This document shows positions 9,912 to 22,199 of a stretch of 64,000 bases of DNA, one piece after another (position 1 is the stretch's first letter; every line of letters begins with the position of its first letter). Source of the DNA: Ophioderma brevispina (lineage: Eukaryota; Echinodermata; Ophiuroidea; Amphilepidida; Ophiodermatidae). Under the pieces are notes generated by a model. It saw only the letters and a program-made list of their open reading frames with translations, had not been told where the DNA came from and ran no database searches. The stretch covers positions 62,001-126,000 of the forward strand of contig JAMKCH010056823.1 in the NCBI GenBank assembly GCA_023653785.1, given 5' to 3'. The position numbers and the translations under genes are program-made.

Positions 9912-11198
9912 AAAGAGTGGGACAAGACAAAGGTTTGCCAATTGCAATCACATCGTTCGGGGTGGTTAGTACAAAGTCCTTTATTCATTCCTAACAGGTT
10001 CTCCAAACAACCATAGTTTTCAATATGCCTGGCTTTGAGAACAGTTCAATTTCAGTTCAACACCATGGGTTACTTTGGAGACAGCTTCCCCTATTACATG
10101 TGTAAACCCATACCACAGATTGAGCAATCTGTAAAGCCAACATGCAATGTCTGTAAAGCCACATATGCAATATTTAAGTATGACAAGCCACATATGTAAA
10201 ATAATAAAATTCTTATGATTGCATGCCCTTGGCATGAAGACAGTTTCCTCTTTGCCAAATTTTCAACCAAATTAATTTAAATTACTACAAAGCCAAAGAA
10301 TGAATACATCATTATATACTATCACCAGAGAACCATTGTAGCAAAGATTTAGGCTGACATTACTATATTTGGATAATATTAACCATTTAGCCTGGCTTGC
10401 TCGCATCAGTCTAGGGATCAATTAGAATATTGGATTAAAGTTGTGAATCAAACAGTTAAAGGGCTCCTAAAGTCCACTACCATCAAGAACTGCCTAAACA
10501 ATTGTTTGAATATTAACATAAACTGTTGAACCTGAAGTCAGTTACCTCTAAAGCTCGCAGACATCCAATATCTAAGATAAATTGCAATATTAATAATTGA
10601 ATTAATGCAATAGGCTGAGACTGAGTGCAAGAAAATCTAACGTGAAAATACCTTAGGATTGCCTGAACTAAATTAAATGAAAATACCATTAATATTTGCT
10701 ATTTGCCAGCATAACATGTAATTAATACATAGAGCATAAACTGCAGAGCCTGAAGTCAGTTACTTCTGGCTCGCTCACATCTGTTATCCGTAAAGATAAA
10801 ATTGCCATATTAATGAATGAACCAAAATAAATGCAATGAGCTGCCTTTTGGCTAAGAATATGAAAGATAAAACTGGGTGGCATTCCTACCCTCTATGCAA
10901 CAGGGAGAGGATGGTGGGAAAACAATTTATTGTCAAGTAACCAAAACCATGACCTTCTCCTACGCAGATTTGATGCTATGTGACGACGGATGGCGGAAAA
11001 CGCCAAAGCCCGGGAGAAAAGCGGACCGACCCATTGGTCAACGGACCGGAAGCCAACCAGACGTGATTGGACGGTGGCTGGGCTTATGCAAAGTAACAAA
11101 ACAATGACCGAGACCAATGGGCCATTTAAACCCATTCTCTGCAGTGGACAAATCCGTTTTCCTCCTCCGAATAAATCTTCATAAAACGTTTATTTTCA
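9912..11198. mobile_element. Unclassified 1.29 kb insertion in block A
   Basis: The segment separates ccacggac (left) from caacggactgtg (right), while block A copy 3 reads ttcacggactgtg without interruption. The repeated acggac at 9906-9911 and 11199-11204 is a candidate 6 bp target duplication. Inside are two diverged tandem units of about 220 bp (gaacctgaagtcagttac near 10528 and gagcctgaagtcagttac near 10746). The last 300 bp is GC-richer, with an AATAAA at about 11170. A solo LTR is conceivable, but the ends do not start TG and end CA, so the class is open. Confidence 0.55.
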
Positions 11199-11343
11199 AC
11201 GGACTGTGTGAATATTGAGCATTGATCCCCTGTATACTCGAGCACTTTCATCCATTATTTTATCATTACATTAGCTGATTACTGACAACGCCAACTTCCT
11301 CTGAGAAATACTCGAATAATAATGCTGATTATACAATTAAATA

Positions 11344-11390
<47 letters not shown>

Positions 11391-11800
11391 TATATTTTTA
11401 TAAGACATTGCTTTTACGGATGCATAAATAAACTTCGTGTATGAAGAGTGAGCGTGTTGAAATCCTTATACATGTATTGACGTAAATATATATACCTTAT
11501 GAATGTGTCCACGTAATAATCTCCCGCACATGGACCCTTTTCCTTTCCAACAACACGATAAAATATTGATGCAGTTTTCCGTCTGGGAGGTTTTTGTTGA
11601 AACTTCTGCAGTCGTTGATTTTCCCTCAGATACATAAAAAATATTGCTTGACACGTCAAATGAATGCGAGTTAAAAGGATTCTTTACAATATTGTGACAT
11701 ATGCTATGACAAAAAAAAATACACATTTGCAGTAATATTACACATATGCTTCGGAATTTCCAAACAACTGGGAATTTGTAAAAATTCGACAACTAATTAG
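11199..11800. repeat. Repeat block A, copy 1 (right part) with T35 tract
   Basis: Homologous to 12300-12960 and 21610-22045. Shared runs include actgtg(t)gaatattgagcatt, actcgagca, gtgttgaaatcctta, aatattgatgcagtt and tctgggaggtttttgttgaaac. A 35 bp homopolymer T tract at 11351-11385 interrupts it; the other two copies have ordinary AT-rich sequence there. No coding frame is conserved among the three copies. Confidence 0.7.
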
Positions 11801-11929
11801 TAGTATTGACTTTCTCCGGGCATTTGGATCTGAAATAGGACTTGTTTTTCCCTCTTAATAAAAAGAGAGTTATTTTCACGCAATTTCCGAAATAGAGCTC
11901 ATAAAATCCGATAAGCCTTTCCTTAAACT

Positions 11930-12975
11930 ATAAATTTCAGCCTCCGGCAGATCTAGGTTACCACCGAGCTTCACATTTGTTCTCTGTAGCGGTTCACGAC
12001 TGATAGCGAATTACCTTAAAAGCGCACGATACCAAATTCGAAATCGATGACTTCAAGACTCACAAAGAATGCTGATGTCAAATCCAATTAAAGGGTCCTT
12101 TAACGGAAGGTAATTATTTTGAATAGACTTTTGTTTGCCCTCCAGATCATCCAAGCATGTGACGAATACAATACATGCACCTGGTTCAGCTGAACATTTC
12201 AGATATTTCTGCAGGTGATTCTTTTGTATTCAATGCTTACTTGGGCCGTTCTGGAATACAGGTCTGGCCAAGTTAACCCATTGACCTCCTGTGCGGTGCA
12301 AGTATCCAATACAGACTGTAAATATTGAGTATTAATGTGTATTACTCGAGCACATTCATTCACTAATTACATTATTTGATTACTGACAATACCTATCTTT
12401 CTCTTTATGCTTGAATAATAATAATAAAAATAATATTAATGTTTACACAATGAAATATTTTTGTAGACATTTCTCAAACCCGTGTCAACATGGAAAGAAT
12501 GTTTTTTATAAGATGTTGCTTTGACGGACGCACGAAAATAAACTCCCGTGTATTTAGAGTTAACGTGTTGAAATCCTTAAATTGATGCATATTATGGATC
12601 TGTTAACCATAAGCTCCATAATATCGGAAACCTTTTTCAACATCGTCAAACAAATATTGATGCAGTTCTCGTCTGGGAGGTTTTTTTGAAACTCCTGAAG
12701 TCATTGATTTCCATTAGATACATAAAGCATCTTGCTTGACAATTTGTATGTGTGTACATGTTTTTAAATTCCCAGCAGCACACCTCAAATGAACGCGAGT
12801 TAAATGAACGCGAGTTAAAGGATTATCTACAATATTATAACACACTATCTACAATATTATAACACACTTATTACGCAATATAAAACTTTGTTGCTTAACT
12901 TCAAATCTACACACGGAATTTGGTGAGTCAAATCTACGGCGAATTTGTAAAAACTCGCCAACTGGTCACTTGTAG
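11930..12975. repeat. Repeat block A, copy 2 (uninterrupted)
   Basis: This is the tandem neighbour of copy 1 and an empty-site reference for both insertions in it: tctggccaagttaaccca at about 12263-12280 has no fold-back element. Two recent local duplications sit at 12789-12866: aaatgaacgcgagtt twice, and tctacaatattataacacac twice. Confidence 0.75.
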
Positions 12976-12983
12976 GGTTATTA

Positions 12984-13081
12984 TAGTAGGGTTATTAATG
13001 AGAAACCTATTCTCGAAGTTAGGGAAGAAGGTTTGAAGATGTTTTTCTATAGTTTGAATGGTGCTGAATCAGAATTTTTGA
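12984..13081. mobile_element. Solo terminal fragment of the fold-back element
   Basis: About 100 bp beginning tagtagggttattaatgag and continuing through gaagaaggtttgaagatg, tttttctatagttt and gtgctgaatcagaatttttg matches the outermost left end of the 6435 element. The match stops at 13081. It is either a truncated second insertion or a remnant left by deletion, and shows that these termini exist independently of the 3.4 kb copy. Confidence 0.75.
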
Positions 13082-13229
13082 TAGAAACAGGAATGTAGAA
13101 AGTTATTTTTCATTAGGAGCAATATCAGGATAATCTAGCTAGTAACTCTAACATGGCATTAATTAACACGGTTAATTCCTCAATTTTATAGCCATTTCCT
13201 AGGTTCTTCCTGCTCCTGCAGCCCTGGAT

Positions 13230-14050
13230 AGAATCGGTATAACGTTTCTGTCAAGGCCAAACTCAAATCAATATATCGCACACATTACACAACATTTTGC
13301 ATGTGCAACATTGCAACTATAATAAATACAAGCTGAAGGACTATGACTATATTCTTGCGGTCATGCGCCTGTAACAAGCGCTCGTAATACCCAAACGAAG
13401 TTGTAAAACTGATCAATGTACAATGATTATGCATAAATTCGGCACCATCAAACCATCATTGATGGTTTTCAAATAAATAGGTAAACTTTTTTCATTCTTG
13501 GATAGATTTGTATCTAATTTGCTTGGAACCATAACCCTAAAGATTGGCAAAATCCCCTGGCATTAGGGCTGTTCCAAATCTACAGTGAATCCAAACGTAG
13601 GGATGTTTAGTATTACTTTTGCTACAATCCCATTTTGGCGACTCTGAGGTGACATAGAAAGTTACAGATCTGTAAATATTAGCAATAGGACATCCTATAC
13701 TTGAGGAAAAGCAGCTTGTTGGGCGAACGTGATTAGAAAATATCCTGCCCTTGTCGTATCGATCAATTCAAAGGGGAGAACGAGGATTTCATCGCTACGA
13801 AGTAATTCACTTAAAGCGTCATTTCGACGCAACACATCTAAAATTATCACGTAACGTAACCGCCATCTACAGGTTCTTTAATATTTTGAAAATACACGGG
13901 GGAGCAATCACTGTACATACATTGGCAAGCCATGATATAGAAAGAATGCCGTCAAGCTATATAGGTATGTGATGCGCGTTAGCGACAGCGCTATTTTCAA
14001 ATTTTCGTGCAGTCTTCGGGACTGTTATTATTTAAACTAATAAATGTTTA
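13230..14050. repeat. Repeat block C, copy 1
   Basis: Homologous to 22200-23330 and 24270-24530 in direct orientation. Shared runs include atgcataaattcggcaccat, gatggttttcaaata, ggacatcctatact, gcagcttgttgggcgaacgtga and gaggatttcatcgct. The second copy has a further ~0.9 kb in the middle. A 137-codon frame in the second copy is not maintained here, arguing against coding. From 14050 to 14590 I see only AT-rich sequence. Confidence 0.75.
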
Positions 14051-14589
14051 AGTTGAATTTATCGGCTTATTAAAAGTAAATCTAATTGAGCATCGACGTG
14101 GAAGTACACACAAAACTATGTAAACATAATATAAATGTAAGCGTAGATCGCCATAATAAAAGTAAGTAAACATTTTACATTAATATTTACATAAATTACC
14201 TTATTAGGTAACAAATACACAGTTATTAAGTTAAGTAAATTCTCCTATTAATTATGAGGTTCTGCGCTTACAAACATAATTTGTAATGTAAGTTGTTTCC
14301 CATGTGTAGGTTTTGTTAACCTTATATAGATTATCATAATATGAACTCGCTTAACAATTGTAGTTAAACCAATTTTAGATTTAAAACTCGATTTGATCAG
14401 TAAGTAGACCATTTTGACATATTGCCAAATTCGGAAAATTAAACAAGTTCTTGTAATTTTATTTCTCATGTTACTTTGAAACTGAAATTGAGAGCATCCC
14501 GTAATTTGCTATTTTTTTGTTAGTACTTTTTAAATGTTTAAAAAAAGAAAAAACCTAAAAAATTTTTAAAGGTGGGTGAAGCAATCACG

Positions 14590-15480
14590 GTCGATTTTTT
14601 CCTATGATGTTTTCTCCTTCAAACGGAAGCATATCACCAAAAACGTCTAATTACAAACTTTGAATTCAATCGGTCCATCCGTTTGGAGAGTAGAAGCAAA
14701 ATGTGCGATGAATTGGCTCATACGAGGGTGGATCAAAAAGTTCTCGGCCTAACTGGGAAGGGGAAATGCTGTAGCGTTAATATTATATGCACATGAAGTT
14801 TGTCTCTTTTGATAATCAACTGGTGAATTTGAACAATATGTGCTTAAGGTTTCTCTACTTTATAGGCCAAAATAGATTAATAGTCCTCGTGTTTGAAAAT
14901 GGGTAAAAATGAGAGAAATTTGACTGTTGAGCTGTCATGAAATTCCAGTGTCAAGTATTGTCGCATGGCTTTGGAGTGGACAGAGTAGATTTTGTCAACT
15001 TATTTGTGATCAGGAATGAGTGTTGGCTCAAGTGTTAAAGAAATGTATCAAATTGGATAATGCAATCTACTCTGTTCACTCCAAATCCATGCGACAATAC
15101 TTGACATTGAAATTTCATGACAGCTCAGCAGTCAATTTTCTCTCATTTATCCCATTTTCAAACACACTAACTACCCATTTATTTTGGCCTATAAAGCAGA
15201 GAAATAGTAAGTGCATATTGTTCAAATTTACCAGTACATCATCAAAAGAGATAAACTCCACATACACTTAATATTAATGCTACTGCATTTTCCCTTCCTA
15301 TTTAGGCCGAGAACTTTTTGATCCACCCTCGTAGGACAGTGAATGCCAACGTTTTTGTTCATAAGATTCCAAGGAAACCTGACCTTACATTTAATTGGGT
15401 AATGAGAAAATTTCTTCTGATACCAAAATCTAAATTTGATGGCGTAAAGTGAGGGTCTATTGCGTCACCACCTTAAAATC
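14590..15480. repeat. Repeat block Q, copy 2 (split by a MITE)
   Basis: The left part (14590-14720) and right part (15334-15480) together match 1975-2360. The interruption is exactly the mariner-type hairpin element annotated separately. A twelve-G tract lies downstream at 15570-15581. Between 15480 and 15785 nothing else is supported. Confidence 0.7.
14723..15331. mobile_element. 609 bp mariner-type fold-back MITE with TA duplication
   Basis: The element is bounded by TA (14721-14722 and 15332-15333). Its terminal inverted repeats begin cgagggtggatcaaaaagt and continue as ttctcggcc. The inverted relation extends over most of its length (arms of about 260 bp, loop near 14990-15060). The left arm starts a reading frame atgggtaaaaatgag giving MGKNERNLTVE, and near the loop GSSVKEMYQIG, both reminiscent of the N-terminus of mariner-family transposases. 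This suggests a derivative made by inverted duplication of the 5' end of an autonomous mariner. The homologous locus near 2115 lacks it. Confidence 0.85.
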
Positions 15481-15784
15481 TGTCCGTTCCAACTTTGATA
15501 TTTTTTGCGATAACTTTGCTTCGCACGTTTAGGTTGTTATGGTAACGTTTTGAAGTTATCACTTTCCATGGGGGGGGGGGGTAATACATTCCAACATTCC
15601 CAGCACCGTCGGCCAATTCAAATCGGGCATCAAAAACATCCCCATCCGGCGTCTCTATCAAAGACTTAACGGCGGCGTAGAAGGGCGCTCTTACGTACAT
15701 CGGACAAGGACTTAAGTAAAAAGGCTATAGCTGTTCACGAATATTTAAATCTCTTAATGACCGTTATTGGAAATTACGTCTAAA

Positions 15785-16625
15785 GTGTAACCAAGTTCTG
15801 TAAAATTTTGTATATAAAATGTCATAGTGGACTCAAAATGATTCGAAACCTTTTCTACCAAGATTAAACTTTTGACTCTTTCTGGTTAGGTAATATGTAA
15901 TGTACGACGCGTTTTCTCTTGCTTCAGTGCAACGTACTTTTACATTTTGTACTCAAGAGTATTATTCTATGACGTCGCCAATGTTACTCTTTATATTGAA
16001 GTAAACAAAAAGAACAGGCAAAAACAGGCCAAGTGCGTTTGCTTGGTCAGGTTCACTGTATTCTAGTACGGTTTACAGTAGGAAAATAGTTTATATAGAG
16101 TATTCTATGAGCTATTGTAATACACAAAATTACCGCTCACATTATGTCGGATTCAAATGAAATTTTGGAATTAATGTTGATGGTGCCCTTACCAAGAAAA
16201 ATATATGTTGTAATCGGGTGGGCACCTTTGACTATTGAATTGGATAGTCTCGTCTTCACGCATATCGCAATTCGGAACGTTTTAATAGTGTTCATAGGTC
16301 AATTATTGTATTATTGAAATGGACACTGGACGGTTCACAATATTTCGTCTTGATCAAATAGCATCAAACCCGCAGCTGTTCCTGCTACGTATAATCCATA
16401 GGTAATGAATCCTTATAAAAATATAGGCGTCATATTCATATAACAACTAAACATGCAAACAAACCAGCCTAGGCTTCTATAGGTACAATCTAGGCGAGGA
16501 TTAGATATGGAATTATATCAGTCAGTGTCATAATTTAGCTGTGATTCGATATTTTCGTCGTTGTGATGCTTGTTCCAGTTTTCACACTCTTCTATAGTGT
16601 ACATCACTACTTATCTACGCGTATT
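15785..16625. repeat. Repeat block P, copy 2
   Basis: Second copy of the block at 940-1660, in the same orientation, with about 150 bp of extra sequence at 16070-16220 that ends gggtgggcacctttgactattgaattggatagtct. It is followed (16625-16980) by sequence in which I see nothing. Confidence 0.75.
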
Positions 16626-16979
16626 TGTCTGTGTGGGCTGGATCCTACACATGGAACGTGATACAACTGTGCAATAGTCAGTGTAAATATACATTGCTTT
16701 TCACTGTCTTACCTAATATAAGTGAGTTTTATTTTTAAATCCTGTCTTGTTTCTCCTGTTCTCTCCCACACAAGGTTGACACACCTTGCGAAATCTTTCA
16801 TATATTCAAGGTGTCCCGTTGCGTCAATTTGATCCTTTGCGTGGTTTTCGTACCTCGTCCGTTGGATTCACCCGTACCTACTTACTATCATTTTAAAATT
16901 TATAGTATTGGAAACTTATTTCATTTCTTTTCATTCAATTTATTTGCCAGCATCTAACCTCATTTATTTTTGAACACCT

Positions 16980-17500
16980 CTAACCAGAGGGGGAGCAACA
17001 ACCCCCGTAGGTGTTCCATACCGAACCCTCCTATGAACTTGATATTGGATTCAATGGATCCCCTCTATCCAGTGATATCAAAATAAGTACCAGCATTCCC
17101 TGCACCTTCTATGACGTCAAATCACGGTGCAATCGAAAAATTTGGTGACATCAGTTTTGTGTACAAAAGTATAGGAACATTTAAAATTTTGGTGTGGTCA
17201 ACAAATCTAGATACACCAAACGATCAATTTTACCGCTTTTGGCCAAAATAAAAAAGAAGAGCACAACTAACTATACGGCAAAGTATAGGATATTTCACCG
17301 ACCCCACCCCCTCTACACCTCAACTTTGGCGGCTTACTCTACCAACCCAAGTATAAGCGGTGGGTCCCATTTTTTGCTAAATTTTCGCAAACGACATAAG
17401 AGATACCTAATTTTTTACGACACAATCGCGCACTTTGTTCCATATAAAAATACTATTTCTCTTTTTCAACACTTTTCCAACGAGTAACATCAATACTTGA
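16980..17500. repeat. Diverged repeat block R, copy 2
   Basis: The start (gagggggagcaacaacccccgtaggtgttcc, gaaccctcc, then a ccagtgatatcaaaataagtacca segment and tgacgtcaaatca) parallels the block at 27890-28115 (gaggggtggctaccatcccctg, ccattgatatcgaaataagcaccca). The 97-codon frame at 17194 resembles no family I know. Confidence 0.45.
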
Positions 17501-17554
17501 CGAAGCGCACACAATTCCGTTGTAAACAATTTTCTAGACTTTTTTTACAAAGAA

Positions 17555-18110
17555 GTATTATGTTTGACGGCTTTAATGCTGCTATTTGTCCTGAAGGGAT
17601 AAAAACAAAGCGCCTCTGCTTGATCAGATTATTGTCTGAGGGGATAGAATAGTAAAGCTCATAATTATACTTATATCAAATCGAATAATCTCGTCTTCAC
17701 AAGTAGAAAAGCTTTGAGTATTTCAATATTCTTAACACGTCGATAAGACTATTTATTGCATGGGACAGTTAGCAATATTCTAGCTCGATCAAATAGCATG
17801 AAATCCTTTGAGGTTGTTGTTTACACCCGTAGCTAATGTATCCTGATAAAAAGTAAAAGGGAAATTGTATTAAAATGAATGTCCCTTTAATAGATAAGGA
17901 GGAAGACTTTTTTCATCCATGTTGGAGAAATCTAGGTCAGGATTCAATATTGAATATATATTCCACTTGCTGTCCTCAGTTTACAATAGGTCTAATTTTA
18001 TTTCTTTCAATTGGATGCTTGTATCGTTCCAGTTTTCATGGTTTATAATTTGATTCATGACTTGTCTCCGCATGTTCCTCTCAGTTGTTGCATTCCGATT
18101 GCAACAAAAT
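17555..18110. repeat. Repeat block B, copy 2
   Basis: Second copy of the block at 5040-5560. Small indels distinguish the copies, for example an extra 30 bp near 17650 and 17870. The pair helps define the colinear P-Q-R-B-A-C order in both halves of the first 24 kb. Confidence 0.75.
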
Positions 18111-18329
18111 AAAACTCTACTGTTCCTTTTATTAAAATGCTAATTTCGCACACTTTGCTGAATATGGAAACAAAACAATCAAAATTAGTTAGAAAAATGA
18201 CAAATGATATATAATATTATATAAAAAACAGTGTATTAATATTGAAATCATAGAAATGGTTTATTTTGTACAATTATATATAAAAAATTTAAAGTATATA
18301 CCTCTGGAAATGCAACCGTTAATCGAGTT

Positions 18330-18410
18330 CACACATACCCTCACTTACGTCATCGGCTATCCGATCCTCAGAACGGATGATGTTGCACAGGCGTGTCTAA
18401 CAAAAAACAA
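18330..18410 (-). repeat. Repeat D fragment, inverted
   Basis: cataccctcactta, tatccgatc and ctcagaacggat are the complement of the central part of repeat D at 20200-20290 (gtctgaagatcggataccca, agtgagggtatg). Only about 80 bp is preserved. The neighbouring cttttaattccaaagatagtcac at about 18448 also recurs near 45062, in direct orientation. Confidence 0.5.
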
Positions 18411-18879
18411 AACAAAAGGCTGTATTTGGTGTCACACCGAGCAAGCACTTTTAATTCCAAAGATAGTCACTGAACATACACTGTTATTTATTATGTATTT
18501 AGCACTTCATGGTTTATAATTTGAGTACTGACCTGTCTCTGAATGTCCTGTCCCCTCACTTTGGGTATTATACAGGAAAACATCAAAATTAGTTAGAAAA
18601 CTACAAAACTCCATCAAATTTTGAACCTCTGCGTTGAAAAAAACATATAATAATAGTAATTGCCAATTGCATAGTAGGGCGGGCATGCATTGGCCTATAG
18701 TCATTCAGATAACCACAAACACTTACAAACGTAAGCTTTTAAGTTAGACAAGCGGCAAACTTCAATATGATAAAGCGGACCTTCTACATGATGAAGCGGA
18801 CCTTTGGACCTTTGTCATTTTTTTTGGGGGGGGGGCGTCGCACTACCCTCACCCCCCTCCCCCCGGCTACGGCCCGCTG

Positions 18880-20060
18880 TGTACTGTGTTATGACGTCAA
18901 TGTTATCACCACACTTTAAGGTGTACATTTCTGAAAATAAGGCTCAAATTTATCTCAATTCCATTCCCAAGGACGAGCCCCAATTCTGTTTAGGACGTCT
19001 CGTGGACGCCTAAGGTCAGAAAACCTTTCGAACACAAATAAATGTCCTTGTGCACAAATGATCGATTTTATATAATATATATGACGTTTTTAATGATCTT
19101 TGATTGGTTTAGTTCAAGAATTTGGTATGTCCAAACAAACATTACATATATCAAACTTAACACAATACATACAATTTGTTAAGCCTTATTGTCCTCAAAA
19201 TGTCATAATGTCCACATGAACGTTGCCTTAACGATGATATGTCCAGTCCTCACCTCGAGACTTCAAAAATGACAAAGCATGCAAAGTCAGCTTATACATC
19301 CTCAGGTCAATATTCCATTGGAATCTTCTCAGTCCTGAAGATAATTTTTTGTCCAGCAGTTTCAAGACGACCAGGTTACATAGCTCCCTCGACGACACTA
19401 ATCTTCCACAGTATATCATTCCAACATAACCATCCCGATTCTATCTGTCCACAATTTGGAATCCTTTTTGATTTCACACTTTTCGGCCTTTAAAGACGAC
19501 ATTAGAATAATTACAGCACTCTGCTCACCTGGAATTGAAAATAAATAAATTTGGCAGTTTTTTTTTGGGGGGTGGGGTTTTTTTTTTTTTCTGTGTGGAG
19601 CATAAATCTACTAGCTATGAACCATACTGTATAACTGAATACAACTGCTGACGATTCTTCCGGCCAAGTTCTCTCTTAATACAATACACAATATTTCATA
19701 ACTAGTATTTCCTAATAGCTAAAAATAGGTATTACAACCTTATCATGCATAACATAGCCTAGCACTGTCAAATCAGATTTCACAAAAGTACCTCATCTGA
19801 ATCACATCACATTTCCATATATACTTTTTGGGAAATCCCTGATCTTACAATGTTTTGATCTCAAAGGCATAAACAAGTTGACTCAGTTTCTAAGTTTAGC
19901 ATTCTTGGGGAATTCCCCACTTCCCCTTTATTGTGCAATTTAACAGGTGCACCTAGCCAAACCAAACTAGGGGTATTCCCTTTCTCTCCTTTAAGTAAAC
20001 AAGTACATTCTTCCCTGGAGAAATCTTTTCTCAAATAAATTGAGAAAATAATATTTTAAT
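18880..20060. repeat. Repeat E, copy 1 (about 1.15 kb)
   Basis: Direct homology to 58960-59990. Landmarks are aacacaaata with gcacaaatgatc, ttggtatgtccaaac, gaatcttctcagtc(c/t)tgaagataat, ttgtccagcagtt, ccctcgacgacactaat, agacgacatta/agacgacagca, gttttgatctcaa and tcaaata(a)aattgagaaa. Both copies end just after the last run, which forms a small hairpin. There is no coding potential; it is probably a non-autonomous mobile element of unknown class. A ten-G tract lies just upstream (18826-18835). Confidence 0.7.
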
Positions 20061-20084
20061 CACAATTTGAGGGTAATAAAACAC

Positions 20085-20345
20085 ATTTGATGTTATTACG
20101 ACCACTGTCGTAGTGGTTGAGCCGCTCTCTACTATTTGGGAAGTAACAGACCCATGGTGGAAATGCTTTGGGCGTGATACATAACATGTATATACATACA
20201 TGACTTTGGTAAGACACGACCATAAGACAATCTATCCGTCTGAAGATCGGATACCCAGTGATCATAAGTGAGGGTATGGGCCTTGAAACTCCAGAGAACG
20301 GTTTGCCTTTCCAACAGAGTCTATACTTTTGAAAAACTTTATATC
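20085..20345 (+). repeat. Repeat D, copy 1
   Basis: Matches the tandem pair at 44795-45030 and 45107-45340. All have cgtagtggttgag, gtgctggaaatgc-type, catgtatatac(a)tacatg, taagacacga, gaagatcgg(t)acccagtgatc and aacggtt(t)gcc. The order is constant, so they are copies of one element of about 240-260 bp. I see no tRNA-type promoter, so I do not call it a SINE. Confidence 0.65.
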
Positions 20346-21239
20346 TATAATTTGGTAAAAAAATAACATTTTTTCTAGTTTCATATTGATATTTATAAGG
20401 AATAGAGCGATATACAAAGCAACCAAGAATGGTTATTAATATTAAAACTTTAGAACGCCGTGGCTTTATAGTCTTACAATCCCATACTTTATACAAATGG
20501 CAATGTGATATTTTACAACGTTTAGAATAAATATGGTTTACACTAACTCACTTATACACCGTAGTCTATGGGGAAAATGGCAACTTTGAGCATGTTTCTT
20601 TTACAGTAAAACTCTCACAGAGAAATACCACCAATATCACACCAAAGTACAAGCTAAAATCACACAAATCCCAAATTCTGAACATCTGATACGGCAGAAT
20701 GTTTTTTTTTAGTTACGAATCACCAAACTCGCCGACCGGCAACACAAGATTCCCTACAGTCGCTAAAGCTAGCAATGAGCAAATCGATGTGAAATTGATG
20801 AGCTGAGTACATTGCCTCATCAACGGTCCAATTGCCACTTAGTTTGAAAAACATACCAGTCTACCATTGCATGATCTTAATTCAATCACTTTCTATGTCT
20901 TTTCAGACTTAAAAGCAGTTTTTTTTTTCTCAGATGGCCATGCAAGAAAGTAGTCCCCCAAATTTTTTTATCCTTACAGCATCCAGGTTAGTGGTGGTAT
21001 CCTATGAACCTATAATAATATTTATAAACGTTTTTTGTTACCTTTCAAAAGATAACAATGTTGTCAAATCATTTTATTGTTGTTGCTACTTTTCTGCCAA
21101 AATCTTATCATTTAATGAAACTTAAAATTTGGTATCTCCTGTTTAAATAATAAAACAATGTAAAAAGTAAAAAAAATAAAAAATTTTTGTTATATTTGGC
21201 AGTATTAATAAACCATTAAGGCTAGTAAGCCTCAAGATT
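20346..21239. other. No feature recognised
   Basis: AT-rich sequence with short homopolymer runs (T8-T9 near 20702 and 20921). No open frame resembles a known family and no repeat partner was found elsewhere in the window. Confidence 0.5.
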
Positions 21240-22045
21240 ACCCACAAGTTTAATCGATAACTGTAGCGTTTCAAGACTTCACTATAACGCATTCCCCTAA
21301 AGATCCGAACTCCGAAATCCATGATGTGAAGACTCACAAGAATGCTGATTCACTTCTACTTCTAGTCCTTTCTTGGAAGGTAACATTATGTGGATTGGAC
21401 GTTTGTTTTCCCCAGCGATCATCCAAGTCTGTGACGAATACAATTGATGCACCTGGTGCAAGCACCTGAACATTTAAGATATTTCTGCAGGTGATTCTTT
21501 TGTATTTCTCTCTATACTGAGTCGTCCCGTCGGGAAGAACATACCTGGCCAAGTAACTAATGACCCCTGTGCAAGTATCCCCTACGCATGCTTTTGCCTT
21601 CGTGCTTTTTCACGGACTGTGTAAATATTGAACATTAATCGTATTTCTCGAGCATGCTTCTTCAATCCATTATCTATTGCTGCAATCCTAACTTTTTGTG
21701 AGATATACTCGATAGTAATAATAATAATAATAATGAAAATAAAATAAATAATACTACACACTGATTATCATTAAAAGTTTTAAAAATATTTCATAAAACT
21801 GTGCCAACAGGAAAAATGTATTTTATAAGACATTACTTTCGTGGATGCACAATATATAGAGTTAACGTGTTGAAATCCTTATGTTGACCTACATTATGCA
21901 TCTGTCAACCATAAGCTTCGCAATATCGGAAACCTATTCAACATCATCATACAAATAATATTGATGCAGTTCTCGTTTGGGAAGTCTTTGTTGAAACTCC
22001 TGCAACCATTGATTTTCCCTTAGATAGATAAACGCCGTTCTTGAC
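21240..22045. repeat. Repeat block A, copy 3
   Basis: Third copy of block A. It reads without interruption across both insertion points of copy 1 (cctggccaagtaactaatgacc near 21545 and tttcacggactgtg near 21608). It includes an (ATA)n microsatellite at about 21716-21733. Confidence 0.7.
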
Positions 22046-22053
22046 TTGACAGC

Positions 22054-22192
22054 TTTATCTGATCACCTTCCCCGATGTTCCCTGACAGCTCCCGACCACG
22101 TTGAATTCAACAACTTTACTGATTAAAGCGGTAAAGGTGGTTGAATTCATTGTTGTCAGGGGAAGGTTGTCAGGTAAACCTGGTCAGGTTGC
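22054..22192. repeat. About 140 bp hairpin (MITE-like)
   Basis: Left arm ctgatcaccttcccc ... gaattcaacaactttac and right arm gtaaaggtggttgaattc ... ggggaaggttgtcagg are inverted copies with a short loop at about 22122-22132. It sits at the junction between block A copy 3 and block C copy 2, and is absent at the matching junction of the first set (near 13000-13230). Confidence 0.65.
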
Positions 22193-22199
22193 ATTGTTT

